Assembly: GCA_002398515.1 (NCBI GenBank) | Contig: DGZL01000052.1 | Span: 756-24,124 of the forward strand | Source of the DNA: Firmicutes bacterium UBA4981 | Lineage (GTDB): Bacteria > Bacillota > SHA-98 > UBA4971 | Reading direction: 5' to 3' | Length of the DNA stretch: 23,369 nt | Part shown: in pieces, positions 7,226 through 15,747 of the stretch | How positions within the stretch are numbered: position 1 is the stretch's first letter | Layout of the letters: every line of letters begins with the position of its first letter | The notes under the pieces: generated by a model | Seen by the model: the letters and a program-made list of their open reading frames with translations, nothing else | Database searches by the model: none | Told to the model about the DNA's origin: nothing | Program-made: the position numbers and the translations under genes

Positions 7226-7870
7226 GTGGTATTTGGAAAGCTAAGTGTAGCTGATATTAACTATCTATGGAGAGGGACTTTGCTGACCCTAAGACTTTGT
7301 CTGACAGGTATTGGCTTGGGGCTTATACTCGGTGTCATGTTTGGCATCCTGCGCGCGAATCCTAGACGGACTCTTACTAAGATGATCGCTACAGTATATA
7401 TTGAATTTTTCCGGGCGGTACCCCTTATGCTGCTCTTTGTAGTCGGATACTTCGGCATTATATCTCTGGGATATAATGTAAGCAGATTTGGGGCAGTTGT
7501 GGGCGCTATATCACTTTACACAGGTGCTTATATCGGTCAGGTGGTAAGAACCGGAATAGAGTCAGTGGGAAGGGGTCAATGGGAAGCCGGTGTATCATTG
7601 GGAATGAGCTATCCTGACACCCTGCGTTACGTAATACTGCCTCAGGCAGTGAAAATCATGATTCCTCCTGCCATAGGAATTGTGATTGGAGTCGTCAAGG
7701 GTAGTTCACTTGCGTCAGTTGTAGGCTATGTTGAGCTTGTGTTAGCCGGTCGACATGTCATTCAAAGGACATATGCGCCCCTGCTGGTAATGGGGACAAT
7801 CGCAATGATATATTTTGTTATTTGCTACCCTTTGTCAATTCTTAGCAAGAATCTTGAAAGGAAGTTGTGA
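7226..7870 (+). CDS. Amino acid ABC transporter permease 2 (HisQ/GlnP type)
   Basis: This is a 214-residue permease paralogous to the preceding one. It has GTLLTLRLCLTGIGLGLILG at the N-terminus, FFRAVPLMLLFVVGYF, and the EAA loop EAGVSLGMSYPDTLRYVILPQAVKIMIPP. The GTG start has GGGGGG/GGTGAG about 8 bases upstream. Only 4 bases separate its stop from the ATPase start, indicating co-translation. The two permeases are clearly diverged, as in Glu/Asp and Arg/His importers. Confidence 0.92.
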   Translation: MVFGKLSVADINYLWRGTLLTLRLCLTGIGLGLILGVMFGILRANPRRTLTKMIATVYIEFFRAVPLMLLFVVGYFGIISLGYNVSRFGAVVGAISLYTGAYIGQVVRTGIESVGRGQWEAGVSLGMSYPDTLRYVILPQAVKIMIPPAIGIVIGVVKGSSLASVVGYVELVLAGRHVIQRTYAPLLVMGTIAMIYFVICYPLSILSKNLERKL

Positions 7871-7874
7871 GCAA

Positions 7875-8603
7875 ATGCTAATGCTTGATGTGAAAGATGT
7901 ACACAAACATTTTGGACAACTGCATGTTCTCAAAGGTATTTCGCTGCAACTTGAGCGAGGCGAAACAGGTGTATTGTTTGGGCGCAGCGGTTCAGGCAAA
8001 AGCACCCTTTTGCGATGCATCAATTACCTTGAGTCCATAGATAGCGGAGAAATCTACGTAGATAACGAACTCGTTACTCCGGAGAGAGCAAAACTAAGAA
8101 AGCTCAGAGCGAATATCGGATTTGTCTTTCAACAGTTCAATTTATTCCCTCATCTTTCTATCTTGGGAAATGTAACACTAGGCTTGAAGGTTGTAAGGAA
8201 GACCCCGGAAGATGAGGCCAGGGAAATCGCCCTTATAGCTTTGGAAGATGTAGGCCTCAAGGAGAAAGCAGAGAATTATCCGGAAGAACTGTCAGGGGGA
8301 CAACAGCAAAGGGTAGCTATTGCCCGTAGCATCGCCATGAACCCCAAAATGATTCTTTTTGATGAACCTACATCCGCATTGGATCCTGAGCTAATCGGAG
8401 AAGTGCTGGAAGTGATGAAGGATCTGAGCCAGCAGGGTATGACAATGCTGGTCGTAAGCCATGAAATGGGTTTTGCCCGGGAGACTGCAGACAAAATGTT
8501 CTTCTTACACGGTGGCAAGCTGGTAGAACAAGGACCTCCCTCCGAAATCTTCAGGAAACCGAAGACTGAGGAATGCAGGCGGTTCATAGAAGCAATTCTG
8601 TAG
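7875..8603 (+). CDS. Amino acid ABC transporter ATP-binding protein (GlnQ/HisP type)
   Basis: This is a 242-residue single-domain ATPase, complete. It has Walker A GRSGSGKS (residues 36-43, with Arg where Pro is usual), Q-loop VFQQFNLFPHLS (from 84), signature LSGGQQQR (from 139), Walker B MILFDEPTSALD (from 159) and H-loop VVSHE (His196). ATG 7875 was chosen over an in-frame upstream ATG inside the permease gene because the homologous family starts here. It powers the importer formed by the two preceding permeases and the binding protein. A 273-base gap follows before the deacylase. Confidence 0.94.
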   Translation: MLMLDVKDVHKHFGQLHVLKGISLQLERGETGVLFGRSGSGKSTLLRCINYLESIDSGEIYVDNELVTPERAKLRKLRANIGFVFQQFNLFPHLSILGNVTLGLKVVRKTPEDEAREIALIALEDVGLKEKAENYPEELSGGQQQRVAIARSIAMNPKMILFDEPTSALDPELIGEVLEVMKDLSQQGMTMLVVSHEMGFARETADKMFFLHGGKLVEQGPPSEIFRKPKTEECRRFIEAIL

Positions 8604-8876
8604 TTATGGATGATGTATAGAACTGGTGTCAGACTACTCATGCAATCTTCTCCGACGGCATCAGCCCAATGATGATCGAGAACATAGCCAGCCATATGCA
8701 GGCAAATATGATGCTGCAGTACTCTCTATCAGAATCAGCCATCCGGACTTGATTCATGACTTTCTCTATTGTCGATAACAACCGGATTACTACTTTCTGA
8801 GTTGATACTACTCAAATACGACCCTGCAATTGAGTGGGACATGTGAGGAGAACTTGATATTACACGAGGAGGTAGC
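8604..8876. other. 273-base gap with a possible eroded coding remnant
   Basis: No intact gene. On the plus strand an uninterrupted frame from about 8623 reads through FSDGISPMMIENIASHMQ and ends at a stop near 8751. It lacks a start signal and looks like the residue of a decayed gene. I could not place it in a family. The last 20 bases hold the AGGAGG of the M20 gene. Confidence 0.3.
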
Positions 8877-10070
8877 GTGTGGGTGAATGCAAGAGATATT
8901 GAGCAGAAGGTCGACATGACATATATACAGAACGTACTGATGGAATTGATTAAGATCGAAAGCATAAACCCTCCTAAAGACGGTGGAGAAAAGAAAGCAG
9001 CGGAATTTCTAGCCGGAAAACTGCAGGAATTAGCGATTGACGCTGAAGTACATGAAGTAGCGGACGGCCGGGCAAATGCAGTCGGGATAATATCGGGTAG
9101 TAATACCGGTCCGACTCTTGTGCTCAACGGACATTTAGATGTGGTGGGGGCTAACCCTGAATACTGGGATAATCCCCCCTTCGACCCTGTGATCAGGAAT
9201 CGGAGGATTTACGGCAGGGGAGCTGCGGATATGAAGGGCGCCATTGCTTCAATGATTGGCGCTGTCAAACTAATCAAAGAAGCAGATATTTCCTTAAAAG
9301 GTAGAGTGCTGCTGTCTTTTGTCTGTGATGAAGAAAGCAAAAATCTAGGGACTCTGGATTTCTTGCAGAGGTATCCTGACGTTGACTATGCGATAATTGG
9401 CGAGCCCACCAGTTTGAACTTGGTTACTGCGCATAGGGGTGTTGCAAGGTTCAGGATAGGGGTAGGGGGAAAGGCAGGTCATGCCGGGGAACCGGAAAAC
9501 GCTGTCAATGCCGTTTGCCTGATGAATCGAATTATCAGCGCACTCCAGGACTACCAACAGATAATCAGCAAGAGAAAACACAGAATGCTGCCTTCGCCTA
9601 CTTGTTCAATTACGACCATTAGGGGCGGGCAAACGGATAATGTTATTCCTGATACATGCGAGATCACAATCGACCGCCGGTTAATTCCCGGAGAGGATAT
9701 CGAACAAGTGGAAAGTGAACTCAAGGAAATTATCCAGGGAAAAGCCGGCATTGAAGAAGACGGCTATACTATGGAACGGTATATTTTTGTGGGGCCGGGT
9801 GAATTGGAACCTAATAGGCCGTTTTTCAGCACAATAGAGGCTATTTACGGCGACTATTTTGATGTTCAGAATGTAGAGACGCAAGGTTTTCGAGCAACTT
9901 GTGAACAGTCATTGTTCATTGACAAGGGAATAGATACTGCTGTCTTCGGTCCCGGAAGTATTGGCCAGGCGCATCAAGCCAATGAATATGTTGAAATTGA
10001 TGAACTGAGAAAGGCTGCGGGCTTTTACTATTACAGTGTTTTAAGCTTATTAGGCCGCAAAGGGAATTGA
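8877..10070 (+). CDS. M20-family metallohydrolase (ArgE/DapE-like deacylase)
   Basis: This is a 397-residue M20 amidohydrolase, the family of acetylornithine deacetylase, succinyl-diaminopimelate desuccinylase and aminoacylases. The metal site is complete: GHLDVV with His86 and Asp88, GRGAADMKG with bridging Asp118, CDEES with catalytic Glu152 and metal Glu153, GEPT with Glu176, and a C-terminal His366 in GQAHQANEY. GTG 8877 lies 4 bases after AGGAGG, and GTG 8883 lies 10 bases after it; either could be used. Between an amino-acid importer and PLP enzymes it probably removes an N-acyl group from an imported amino acid or amino sugar acid. A housekeeping arginine or lysine role is less likely because no other genes of those pathways are here. 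Confidence 0.9.
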   Translation: MWVNARDIEQKVDMTYIQNVLMELIKIESINPPKDGGEKKAAEFLAGKLQELAIDAEVHEVADGRANAVGIISGSNTGPTLVLNGHLDVVGANPEYWDNPPFDPVIRNRRIYGRGAADMKGAIASMIGAVKLIKEADISLKGRVLLSFVCDEESKNLGTLDFLQRYPDVDYAIIGEPTSLNLVTAHRGVARFRIGVGGKAGHAGEPENAVNAVCLMNRIISALQDYQQIISKRKHRMLPSPTCSITTIRGGQTDNVIPDTCEITIDRRLIPGEDIEQVESELKEIIQGKAGIEEDGYTMERYIFVGPGELEPNRPFFSTIEAIYGDYFDVQNVETQGFRATCEQSLFIDKGIDTAVFGPGSIGQAHQANEYVEIDELRKAAGFYYYSVLSLLGRKGN

Positions 10071-10255
10071 CTCATTTGAGTATCGTATAATTAAGCCAAA
10101 GGGTTGCGAAAATAAAAGGGGAATTATTGCTCTCTTTGCAGAAGGAATCTTGAACGATAACCACAAAGAGTATAAGAGGCAAAACCTCTATAGAGACAGA
10201 TGTGTTCTTAACCGGAACAAAGAATTGCATGAATCAGGATAAGGAGGAGTCACAA

Positions 10256-10717
10256 ATGAAAGTGGAAGAAAGACTTAAAGAGCTCGGAGTTAAGTTGCCT
10301 GAACCAGCAAAACCCGTAGCCGCATACATACCTTGCGTCAGGACAGGTAACTTAGTTTTCATTTCGGGCCAGGATTGCAGGATCAACGGTGAACTGAGGT
10401 ATAAGGGCAAAGTCGGTGAGAATGTCACCGAAGAAGAGGCTTATGAAGCTGCTAAGATTGCCGCCATCAATCTCTTGGCTATCTTGAAAAGCGCCATTGG
10501 CGACCTGGATAAGGTCAAGAAAATCGTCAACCTGCACGGTTATGTCAACAGCGCCAAAGGCTTCGCAAGGCAGCCTATGGTTATCAATGGAGCTTCAGAG
10601 TTCTTGGTTGAAGTTCTTGGAGATAAGGGCAAACACTCCAGATGTGCATTATCATGTAATGAACTTCCTTTTGATACTCCGGTTGAAGTCGAAATGATTG
10701 TCGAAGTCGAAGATTAG
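10256..10717 (+). CDS. RidA/YjgF family enamine-imine deaminase
   Basis: This is a 153-residue Rid-superfamily protein, somewhat longer than the typical 125-130 residues. The core VRTGNLVFISGQD, the helix GDLDKVKKIVNLHGYV and the C-terminal HSRCALSCNELPFDTPVEVEMI hold the conserved Arg129 and Glu136 used by active RidA proteins. They hydrolyse reactive 2-aminoacrylate/2-iminobutyrate-type intermediates released by PLP-dependent dehydratases. ATG 10256 has AGGAGG 9 bases upstream. The two genes that follow, 36 bases on, are exactly the kind of fold-type-II PLP enzymes that release such intermediates. This is the best evidence that those enzymes are ammonia-lyases. Confidence 0.92.
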   Translation: MKVEERLKELGVKLPEPAKPVAAYIPCVRTGNLVFISGQDCRINGELRYKGKVGENVTEEEAYEAAKIAAINLLAILKSAIGDLDKVKKIVNLHGYVNSAKGFARQPMVINGASEFLVEVLGDKGKHSRCALSCNELPFDTPVEVEMIVEVED

Positions 10718-10753
10718 GCTAAGCAACAAGATACAGCAAGGAAGGAAACATCA

Positions 10754-11989
10754 GTGTATATAAGCAATTTAGCATGCGTGGCTTGTGGTAAGAAGTTGCT
10801 ACCCGGTCTGAACTATAATTGCCCTGATTGCGGTGGTATTCTGACAGTTGAATATCATTATGAAAGAATCGATAAGGACAAACTCAGACGTGATTTGGAG
10901 AGGCCGATTGAAAGCATATGGCAGTATAAAGCCTTACTTCCGATAGAAAACGAAACGAATATAGTATCGCTGAGAGAAGGCGCGACTCCGCTTTTAGAAC
11001 TAGGAAACCTTGGAGAAGAATACGGTTTCGAATCTGTGATGGTTAAGGATGAAACGCGTAATCCAACCGGTTCTTTCAAAGATCGTCCCACCTGTGTTGG
11101 AATTTCGAAAGCTATTGAACTCGGAGTAGAGACTGTAACAATTGCGTCATCTGGTAACGCTGCAGCTGCTGTAGCTGGGTATTCTGCTAAAGCAGGGATT
11201 AAGAGCTTCGTTTTTGTACCTGAAAGCACGCCCTTGGGGAAGGTATGTCAAGCTTTAACTTACGGAGCACGGATTATCAAAGTTAAAGGGAACTACAGTA
11301 ATTCTTTCAAACTGGCTTTGGAAGCGACCAAGAAGTACAACTGGGTAAATCTCACTTCAACTTTCCTGAATCCATACACCCTCGAAGGAGACAAAACTGT
11401 AGCATATGAACTCTATTATCAGCTAAACGGCGAAGTGCCTGACTACGTCGTCGTTCCCATTGGAGCAGGTCCTTTATTACACGGCATTTTGAAGGGATAC
11501 AGAGAGCTTGAAGCACTCGGCTTTATCAGGAAAACACCCGCTATGGTCGGGGTGCAAGCTGAACGATGTTCCCCTATTGTTCAGGCATATGAATCAAACA
11601 GTCAAACTGTGAAATCAAGTGAAATAGGCTCAACAATTGCTTCCGGTATTGCAGATCCACTCATAGGTTATGAGCAAGATGGCACCTTAACTCTGAAAGC
11701 GATTTGCGAGAGTAAAGGAATTGCAGTAAGTGTGAGTGAGGAAGAAATTGCAGATGCAGTGCATGAACTAGGCAGCAAAGAAGGATTGTATGCGGAACCA
11801 ACCGGGGCAACATGCTGGGCTGGATACAAGAAGTTGCTTAAGGAAAATAGAATCACCGGAGATGATTCGGCTGTTCTTATGTTGACCGGTCATGGTCTCA
11901 AACAACCCCTTGCCGGCAGTGCCCAGGACGAAGAAATCCCTGTTGTGGTACCTAATCTGTCTGCGCTTGAGGAACAGATCGATTTATGA
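10754..11989 (+). CDS. Threonine-synthase-like PLP enzyme, paralogue 1
   Basis: This is a 411-residue fold-type-II PLP enzyme. An N-terminal zinc ribbon (Cys8, Cys11, Cys23, Cys26) precedes the PLP lysine motif NPTGSFKDR (Lys109), SSGNAA (132-137) and a phosphate-loop PIGAGPLLHG (235-244). TGHGLKQ stands near the C-terminus. The zinc ribbon and TGHGLK are typical of the threonine synthase and cysteate synthase group. As I recall the family, true threonine synthases have a GNAGN-type phosphate loop. The different loop, the adjacent RidA and the catabolic neighbours argue for an elimination reaction instead, for example an amino-acid ammonia-lyase. The GTG start is preceded by GGAAGGAAA. The next paralogue starts 17 bases after the stop. 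Confidence 0.82.
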   Translation: MYISNLACVACGKKLLPGLNYNCPDCGGILTVEYHYERIDKDKLRRDLERPIESIWQYKALLPIENETNIVSLREGATPLLELGNLGEEYGFESVMVKDETRNPTGSFKDRPTCVGISKAIELGVETVTIASSGNAAAAVAGYSAKAGIKSFVFVPESTPLGKVCQALTYGARIIKVKGNYSNSFKLALEATKKYNWVNLTSTFLNPYTLEGDKTVAYELYYQLNGEVPDYVVVPIGAGPLLHGILKGYRELEALGFIRKTPAMVGVQAERCSPIVQAYESNSQTVKSSEIGSTIASGIADPLIGYEQDGTLTLKAICESKGIAVSVSEEEIADAVHELGSKEGLYAEPTGATCWAGYKKLLKENRITGDDSAVLMLTGHGLKQPLAGSAQDEEIPVVVPNLSALEEQIDL

Positions 11990-12006
11990 GTAGGGGGAGA
12001 ATAAGC

Positions 12007-13242
12007 ATGCATTATCAGATATATTGCGAGAAATGCGGCATTGAATTAACTGACAAAATCTCCGCCGGCAAGAAATGTCCCGAATGTAACGGATCTCTGA
12101 GGTTTAGGTACGATTACAATAAAATCAAAGGACAAGTCATTAGGAAAGACTTGCCAGGCATATGGAAGTACATTAACTTACTCCCGGTAAGCAAGGACAG
12201 TAATTTCATTACCTATTCTGAGGGAGAAACTCCGTTGCTACGCAGCAATAATCTAGCTAAGAAACTAGGCTTACGGGAACTGTTCATAAAAGATGAAACC
12301 CAGAATCCAACCGGGAGTTTCAAGGATAGAGCTGCTGCAGTATCCCTGACAAAGGCGGTGGAATTCAAGAAGGATCTGGTGGCCATCGGTTCAGGCGGTA
12401 ACGCTGCTGCTGCTGCTGCTGCTTATGCTGCCAGGGCCAATCTGGATTGTTTTGTTTTTCTTCCTGCAACTACACCGATGGAAAGGGTTGCCCAGTCCTT
12501 AATCTATGGGGCAAAGGTTATCAGGGTCAAAGGTTCCATTAATGATGCCATCAAATTAATATCCAAATATCAAGATGAATTTGACTGGTATGAATTAACA
12601 ACTGCAAAGCCACTAAATCCCTACCAGGGAGAAGCAGTCAAGACCATAGCTTTTGAAATATGTGAGCAAATGAAAGGCGTTGTGCCTGACTGGGTGATAA
12701 CACCGGTAGGCGGTGGCGGGATATTATCACAGTGCTGGAAAGGGTTCAACGAATATAAACAGCTGGGGTTAATTGATTCTCTTCCAAAAATGGCAGGAGT
12801 TCAGCCTGCGGGTTGCGCGCCATTGATTAAGGCCTTTGATGATAAGTGCAAACCTGACGAAATTAAAGTATGGGAAGGGAAGCCGGAGAGTATTGCTGTG
12901 ACTATTGCCGATGTCTTTCCCATTGACGGCGAGGCTGCACTTAGTGCAATCTATGAATCAGGCGGAGTTGCAGAGAAGACAACTGATGAGGAAATAATTG
13001 AGGCCATGAAACTAATGGCTCAGAATGAAGGCGTATTTGCGGAACCGGCTGGGGCAGCGCCTCTGGCGGCTGTGAAGAAACTGAGAGACAAGGGGATAAT
13101 TGGTTCAGATGAAACGGTTGTAGTTGTGGCCACAGGACACGGTCTAAAAGATCTAAACGCCGTTGTGAGTAATGTAAAGCGTCCACCTATCCTTGAGTCA
13201 GAGGAAGAGTTGCCGGTCATTGTAAAGAGATATCTTGGATAG
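12007..13242 (+). CDS. Threonine-synthase-like PLP enzyme, paralogue 2
   Basis: This 411-residue paralogue of the preceding gene has the same domain order: zinc ribbon Cys7/Cys10/Cys24/Cys27, PLP lysine in NPTGSFKDR (Lys106), GSGGNAA, a glycine-rich PLP-phosphate loop PVGGGGILSQ (233-242) and TGHGLKD near the end. The GGGG loop is what serine/threonine dehydratases carry, rather than the threonine synthase form. ATG 12007 follows AGGGGGAG by about 8 bases. An earlier in-frame ATG at 11986 overlaps the upstream stop but has no good ribosome site. Adjacent paralogues may be two enzymes of different specificity or a hetero-oligomer. A pure seven-GCT codon run (12403-12423) encodes alanines right after GN. 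The gene is followed by a terminator. Confidence 0.82.
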   Translation: MHYQIYCEKCGIELTDKISAGKKCPECNGSLRFRYDYNKIKGQVIRKDLPGIWKYINLLPVSKDSNFITYSEGETPLLRSNNLAKKLGLRELFIKDETQNPTGSFKDRAAAVSLTKAVEFKKDLVAIGSGGNAAAAAAAYAARANLDCFVFLPATTPMERVAQSLIYGAKVIRVKGSINDAIKLISKYQDEFDWYELTTAKPLNPYQGEAVKTIAFEICEQMKGVVPDWVITPVGGGGILSQCWKGFNEYKQLGLIDSLPKMAGVQPAGCAPLIKAFDDKCKPDEIKVWEGKPESIAVTIADVFPIDGEAALSAIYESGGVAEKTTDEEIIEAMKLMAQNEGVFAEPAGAAPLAAVKKLRDKGIIGSDETVVVVATGHGLKDLNAVVSNVKRPPILESEEELPVIVKRYLG

Positions 13243-13255
13243 AGGCAAGAAGTCT

Positions 13256-13296
13256 GATATCCCTCATGCAAGCAACACGCATGAGGGATATCTTTT
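13256..13296 (+). terminator. Rho-independent terminator closing the long plus-strand array
   Basis: GATATCCCTCATGC (13256-13269) pairs perfectly with 13279-13292 around a 9-base loop, followed by TTTT. It is 14 bases downstream of the second threonine-synthase-like stop. It separates the array from the aminotransferase. Confidence 0.85.
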
Positions 13297-13363
13297 GAAA
13301 CTATAGAAGATCGGGAGTCTCTGGCAGGAGTCTGCAGACCCCCGTCGAATACTTATCTCAAGC

Positions 13364-13388
13364 GCAACATGATTGCGACTTGCACAAC
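13364..13388. promoter_or_regulatory. Candidate IclR operator, three-part motif site B
   Basis: GCAAC, 3 bases, ATTGC, 7 bases, ACAAC. This is the same architecture and spacing as sites A and C with one change in each of two half-sites. It lies 45 bases before the aminotransferase ATG. A GGCAGGAGTCT element lies upstream, with its GGAG beginning 37 bases before this site, as at the other copies. Confidence 0.45.
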
Positions 13389-13433
13389 ACGATTCACTTG
13401 AATACGTAGTCGGATTTCGGGGGTATACAGAGC

Positions 13434-14549
13434 ATGGCTATGCATGGAAGAACTTATGACTTGATGATTCCGGGTCCTGTGTCAGTTGACGCTGATGTTA
13501 TGTTAGAGATGGCTTCTCCGGTAGTGGCGCATTACGGGACGGAGTGGACAAGGTTCTACTTAGAGACAATTGAGACAGCCAAACGGATCTTCCAGACGCA
13601 GAATGATCTGTTTATCAACGTGGGGTCGGGACACTTAGGTGTGGAATCTGTCATATGCAGTATGGTCGAGCCTGGTGAGAAGGTAATCGTCGTGGAAACG
13701 GGCCATTTTGGTCATCGCATCTCTGAACTGGCTGAGGCTCATGATGTCCACGTGCACCCTGTTGAAGTGGAATGGGGCAAGGCGGTAAAGCCTGACCAGG
13801 TTGAGAAGGCCATCCTCCGAAACTCAGACGCGAAGGTATTGGCACTGGTCCATAACGAGACTTCAACCGGCTTGATGAATCCGATTAAGGAAATAGCCGA
13901 GGTCTGCAGGAAGCACGGAGTCCTACTTGTTGTAGACGGCGTGTCCTCTATAGGAGGAATCGATCTCAGGGTTGACGAGTGGGGCGTTGACGTTTGTATT
14001 GCGGCATCGCAGAAATGCCTGGAAGCACCTCCCGGATTAACGTTGGTTTCAGTAAGTGAGAGAGCGTGGAAACACATGAGGGCACGTAAGACCCCTATCC
14101 GCGGATGGTACCTGAACCTGCTAAAATGGAAGGATGCTGCGGTTGAGGGTAAGGATGTTCAGCCTTACTATATAACGATGGCGGTGAGCAACGTCATAGC
14201 TCTGCGTGCCAGCATGGAGAAGATCCTTCAGGAAGGATTACAAGCTCGATTCCTACGTCACAAGAATGTAGGTCACGCATTTCGCCAGGGTGTCCGCGAC
14301 TTAGGCCTCCAAGTGCTGGGTGCGGACGAGGAAGCATCCGGTATAGTGACTGTAGTTCTTCCGCCTGACGGCCACACAGAGTCTGAGTTCATATCGTTCC
14401 TTTGCGACGACTATGGAATACAGGTAGCAGGAGGCCTAGGTAAACTTGCAGGGAAAGCCATTCGCGTAGGTCACATGGGACCGGGTGCGAAAATGACAAA
14501 GATCATGCCGGTTCTGTATGGCTTGAAACAGTGGCTAATCAGCCTTTGA
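13434..14549 (+). CDS. Class V aminotransferase (alanine/serine-glyoxylate or serine-pyruvate type)
   Basis: This is a 371-residue PLP-dependent class V aminotransferase. The N-terminus has the substrate-binding MIPGPVSV. NVGSGHLGVES carries the cofactor-phosphate loop, VVDGVSSIGG holds Asp168, and ASQKCLEAPPG holds the PLP Lys194. This set matches alanine-glyoxylate/serine-glyoxylate aminotransferases and the related 2-aminoethylphosphonate and aspartate-glyoxylate enzymes. Start ATG 13434 follows a modest GGGGG, and ATG 13440 is the alternative. It has its own upstream region with a candidate operator, so it is probably a separate unit. It may interconvert glyoxylate or pyruvate made by the aldolases with glycine or alanine. 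Its 3' end overlaps the convergent gene by 15 bases. Confidence 0.88.
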   Translation: MAMHGRTYDLMIPGPVSVDADVMLEMASPVVAHYGTEWTRFYLETIETAKRIFQTQNDLFINVGSGHLGVESVICSMVEPGEKVIVVETGHFGHRISELAEAHDVHVHPVEVEWGKAVKPDQVEKAILRNSDAKVLALVHNETSTGLMNPIKEIAEVCRKHGVLLVVDGVSSIGGIDLRVDEWGVDVCIAASQKCLEAPPGLTLVSVSERAWKHMRARKTPIRGWYLNLLKWKDAAVEGKDVQPYYITMAVSNVIALRASMEKILQEGLQARFLRHKNVGHAFRQGVRDLGLQVLGADEEASGIVTVVLPPDGHTESEFISFLCDDYGIQVAGGLGKLAGKAIRVGHMGPGAKMTKIMPVLYGLKQWLISL

Positions 14550-15704
14550 TTTCTCTGCCCTTTCTGCCAGTCTTGTGAGAGCATCATTCCATTTCAACAG
14601 GGATCCTGTAATGATGCAGACGATTCTTGTCTGATCTACGATAACAGTGTCCCTGACAGCCTTTATTACACCGGCCAAAGACGCTGATGATGCCAGCTCC
14701 GCCAATATTCCTCTGTGAGTCAAGAAAGACGCAGCGTTCATAATCTCTTCCTCACTCACGGAGATGCTCCATCCGTCGACTTTCCTCAGAGCATCCAAAG
14801 CATGCTGTCCGGTTGAGGTCTCATTAATTGATGCAGCCATAGATCCGGCAGTGTCAATGCGTCTTACCTCTGTGAGACCTTGTGCATGGGCCTGGACAAG
14901 TGGAGCTGCCAGATCTGCCTGGCAAGCGAGAATATGCGGAATCCGGGGGATCAGTCCCTGATCTCTTAGCTCACACAAGCCTTTAATCACGCCATACAAC
15001 AGATCTCCGCCTCCAACGGGAATAGCAATTACGTCCGGTATACCTTCTTGCAAATCGCGGATAATCTCATAGGCTATGGTCTTGTAGCCTTCAGCACCGA
15101 ACTGTGTGGCTACCGGAAATGCCGTCATTCCGGTGGCAGGGAACCAACCCTTATCGACGTATGGCCTAATTGCTTCTGAGCTGTCTTCCCAGGAGCAAAA
15201 GTCAACCTCGGCGCCCATCACTTTCAGAACATCGACAAGTGTCTGAGGCGTAGAATGCGGGAGCATAACAGCTGATTCCAGATCATTGGCATGGGCATAT
15301 GCTACGGCTGCCATAGCAGCGTTCCCTGTAGACGCACATACGATTCCAGATGCGCCCAGGTTGCGGGCGACAGCGCCGTTGATTACCGCGAACCGATCTT
15401 TAAATGAGCCGGTAGGATTCATAGTCTCATTCTTGATCAGAATATGTGAGCCACAGGGTAAATTCAGTCCGTCAGAGCAAAGATCAATTAGCGGTGTGTT
15501 GCCTTCGCCTAAAGACCGATATGTAAGAGGAATAGGGGGTAGAGCCTCAGCAAAGGTCTGAAGGCCGTCCCCGCGCGACCAAGGCTGGAAGACCACTTTA
15601 GATTGGTAGGATAGTTCCCAGTAGCCGCCGCAGTATGAACATGTTGTGCGTCCTTGAACCAGGTTTGAAGTGGTTCTGCCACATTTTCCACATTGCAGTT
15701 TCAC
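14535..15704 (-). CDS. Threonine-synthase-like PLP enzyme, paralogue 3
   Basis: This is a 389-residue fold-type-II PLP enzyme with a zinc ribbon (Cys5, Cys8, Cys22, Cys25), NPTGSFKDR with PLP Lys102, ASTGNAA and a glycine-rich loop PVGGGDLLYG (229-238). The C-terminal TGHGLK of the other two paralogues has become TGSLLK, so its cofactor or substrate contacts differ. It is the most diverged of the three. The GTG start has GAGGTGA 5 bases upstream. It lies 43 bases downstream of IclR copy 2 on the same strand and is probably co-transcribed with it. An elimination or replacement reaction on an amino acid is likely. The specific substrate is unknown. Confidence 0.8.
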   Translation of the reverse strand: MKLQCGKCGRTTSNLVQGRTTCSYCGGYWELSYQSKVVFQPWSRGDGLQTFAEALPPIPLTYRSLGEGNTPLIDLCSDGLNLPCGSHILIKNETMNPTGSFKDRFAVINGAVARNLGASGIVCASTGNAAMAAVAYAHANDLESAVMLPHSTPQTLVDVLKVMGAEVDFCSWEDSSEAIRPYVDKGWFPATGMTAFPVATQFGAEGYKTIAYEIIRDLQEGIPDVIAIPVGGGDLLYGVIKGLCELRDQGLIPRIPHILACQADLAAPLVQAHAQGLTEVRRIDTAGSMAASINETSTGQHALDALRKVDGWSISVSEEEIMNAASFLTHRGILAELASSASLAGVIKAVRDTVIVDQTRIVCIITGSLLKWNDALTRLAERAEKSKAD

Positions 15705-15747
15705 GGTCTCACCTCTTATTTGTCATACATGTTACGTATCTATCTGA

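Noticed and set aside
8735..9127. Minus-strand serine-rich frames across the M20 gene and similar antisense frames elsewhere
   Set aside because: They mirror real genes, have no ribosome sites and resemble no known family.
12403..12423. Seven-fold GCT repeat as a phase-variable microsatellite
   Set aside because: It is an in-frame alanine run in a conserved helix that is also alanine-rich in the paralogues. Triplet changes would not shift the frame.
10754..13242. Canonical threonine biosynthesis (thrC) annotation for the paired PLP genes
   Set aside because: There is no homoserine dehydrogenase or kinase nearby. The genes sit with RidA and an importer, and the phosphate loops differ.
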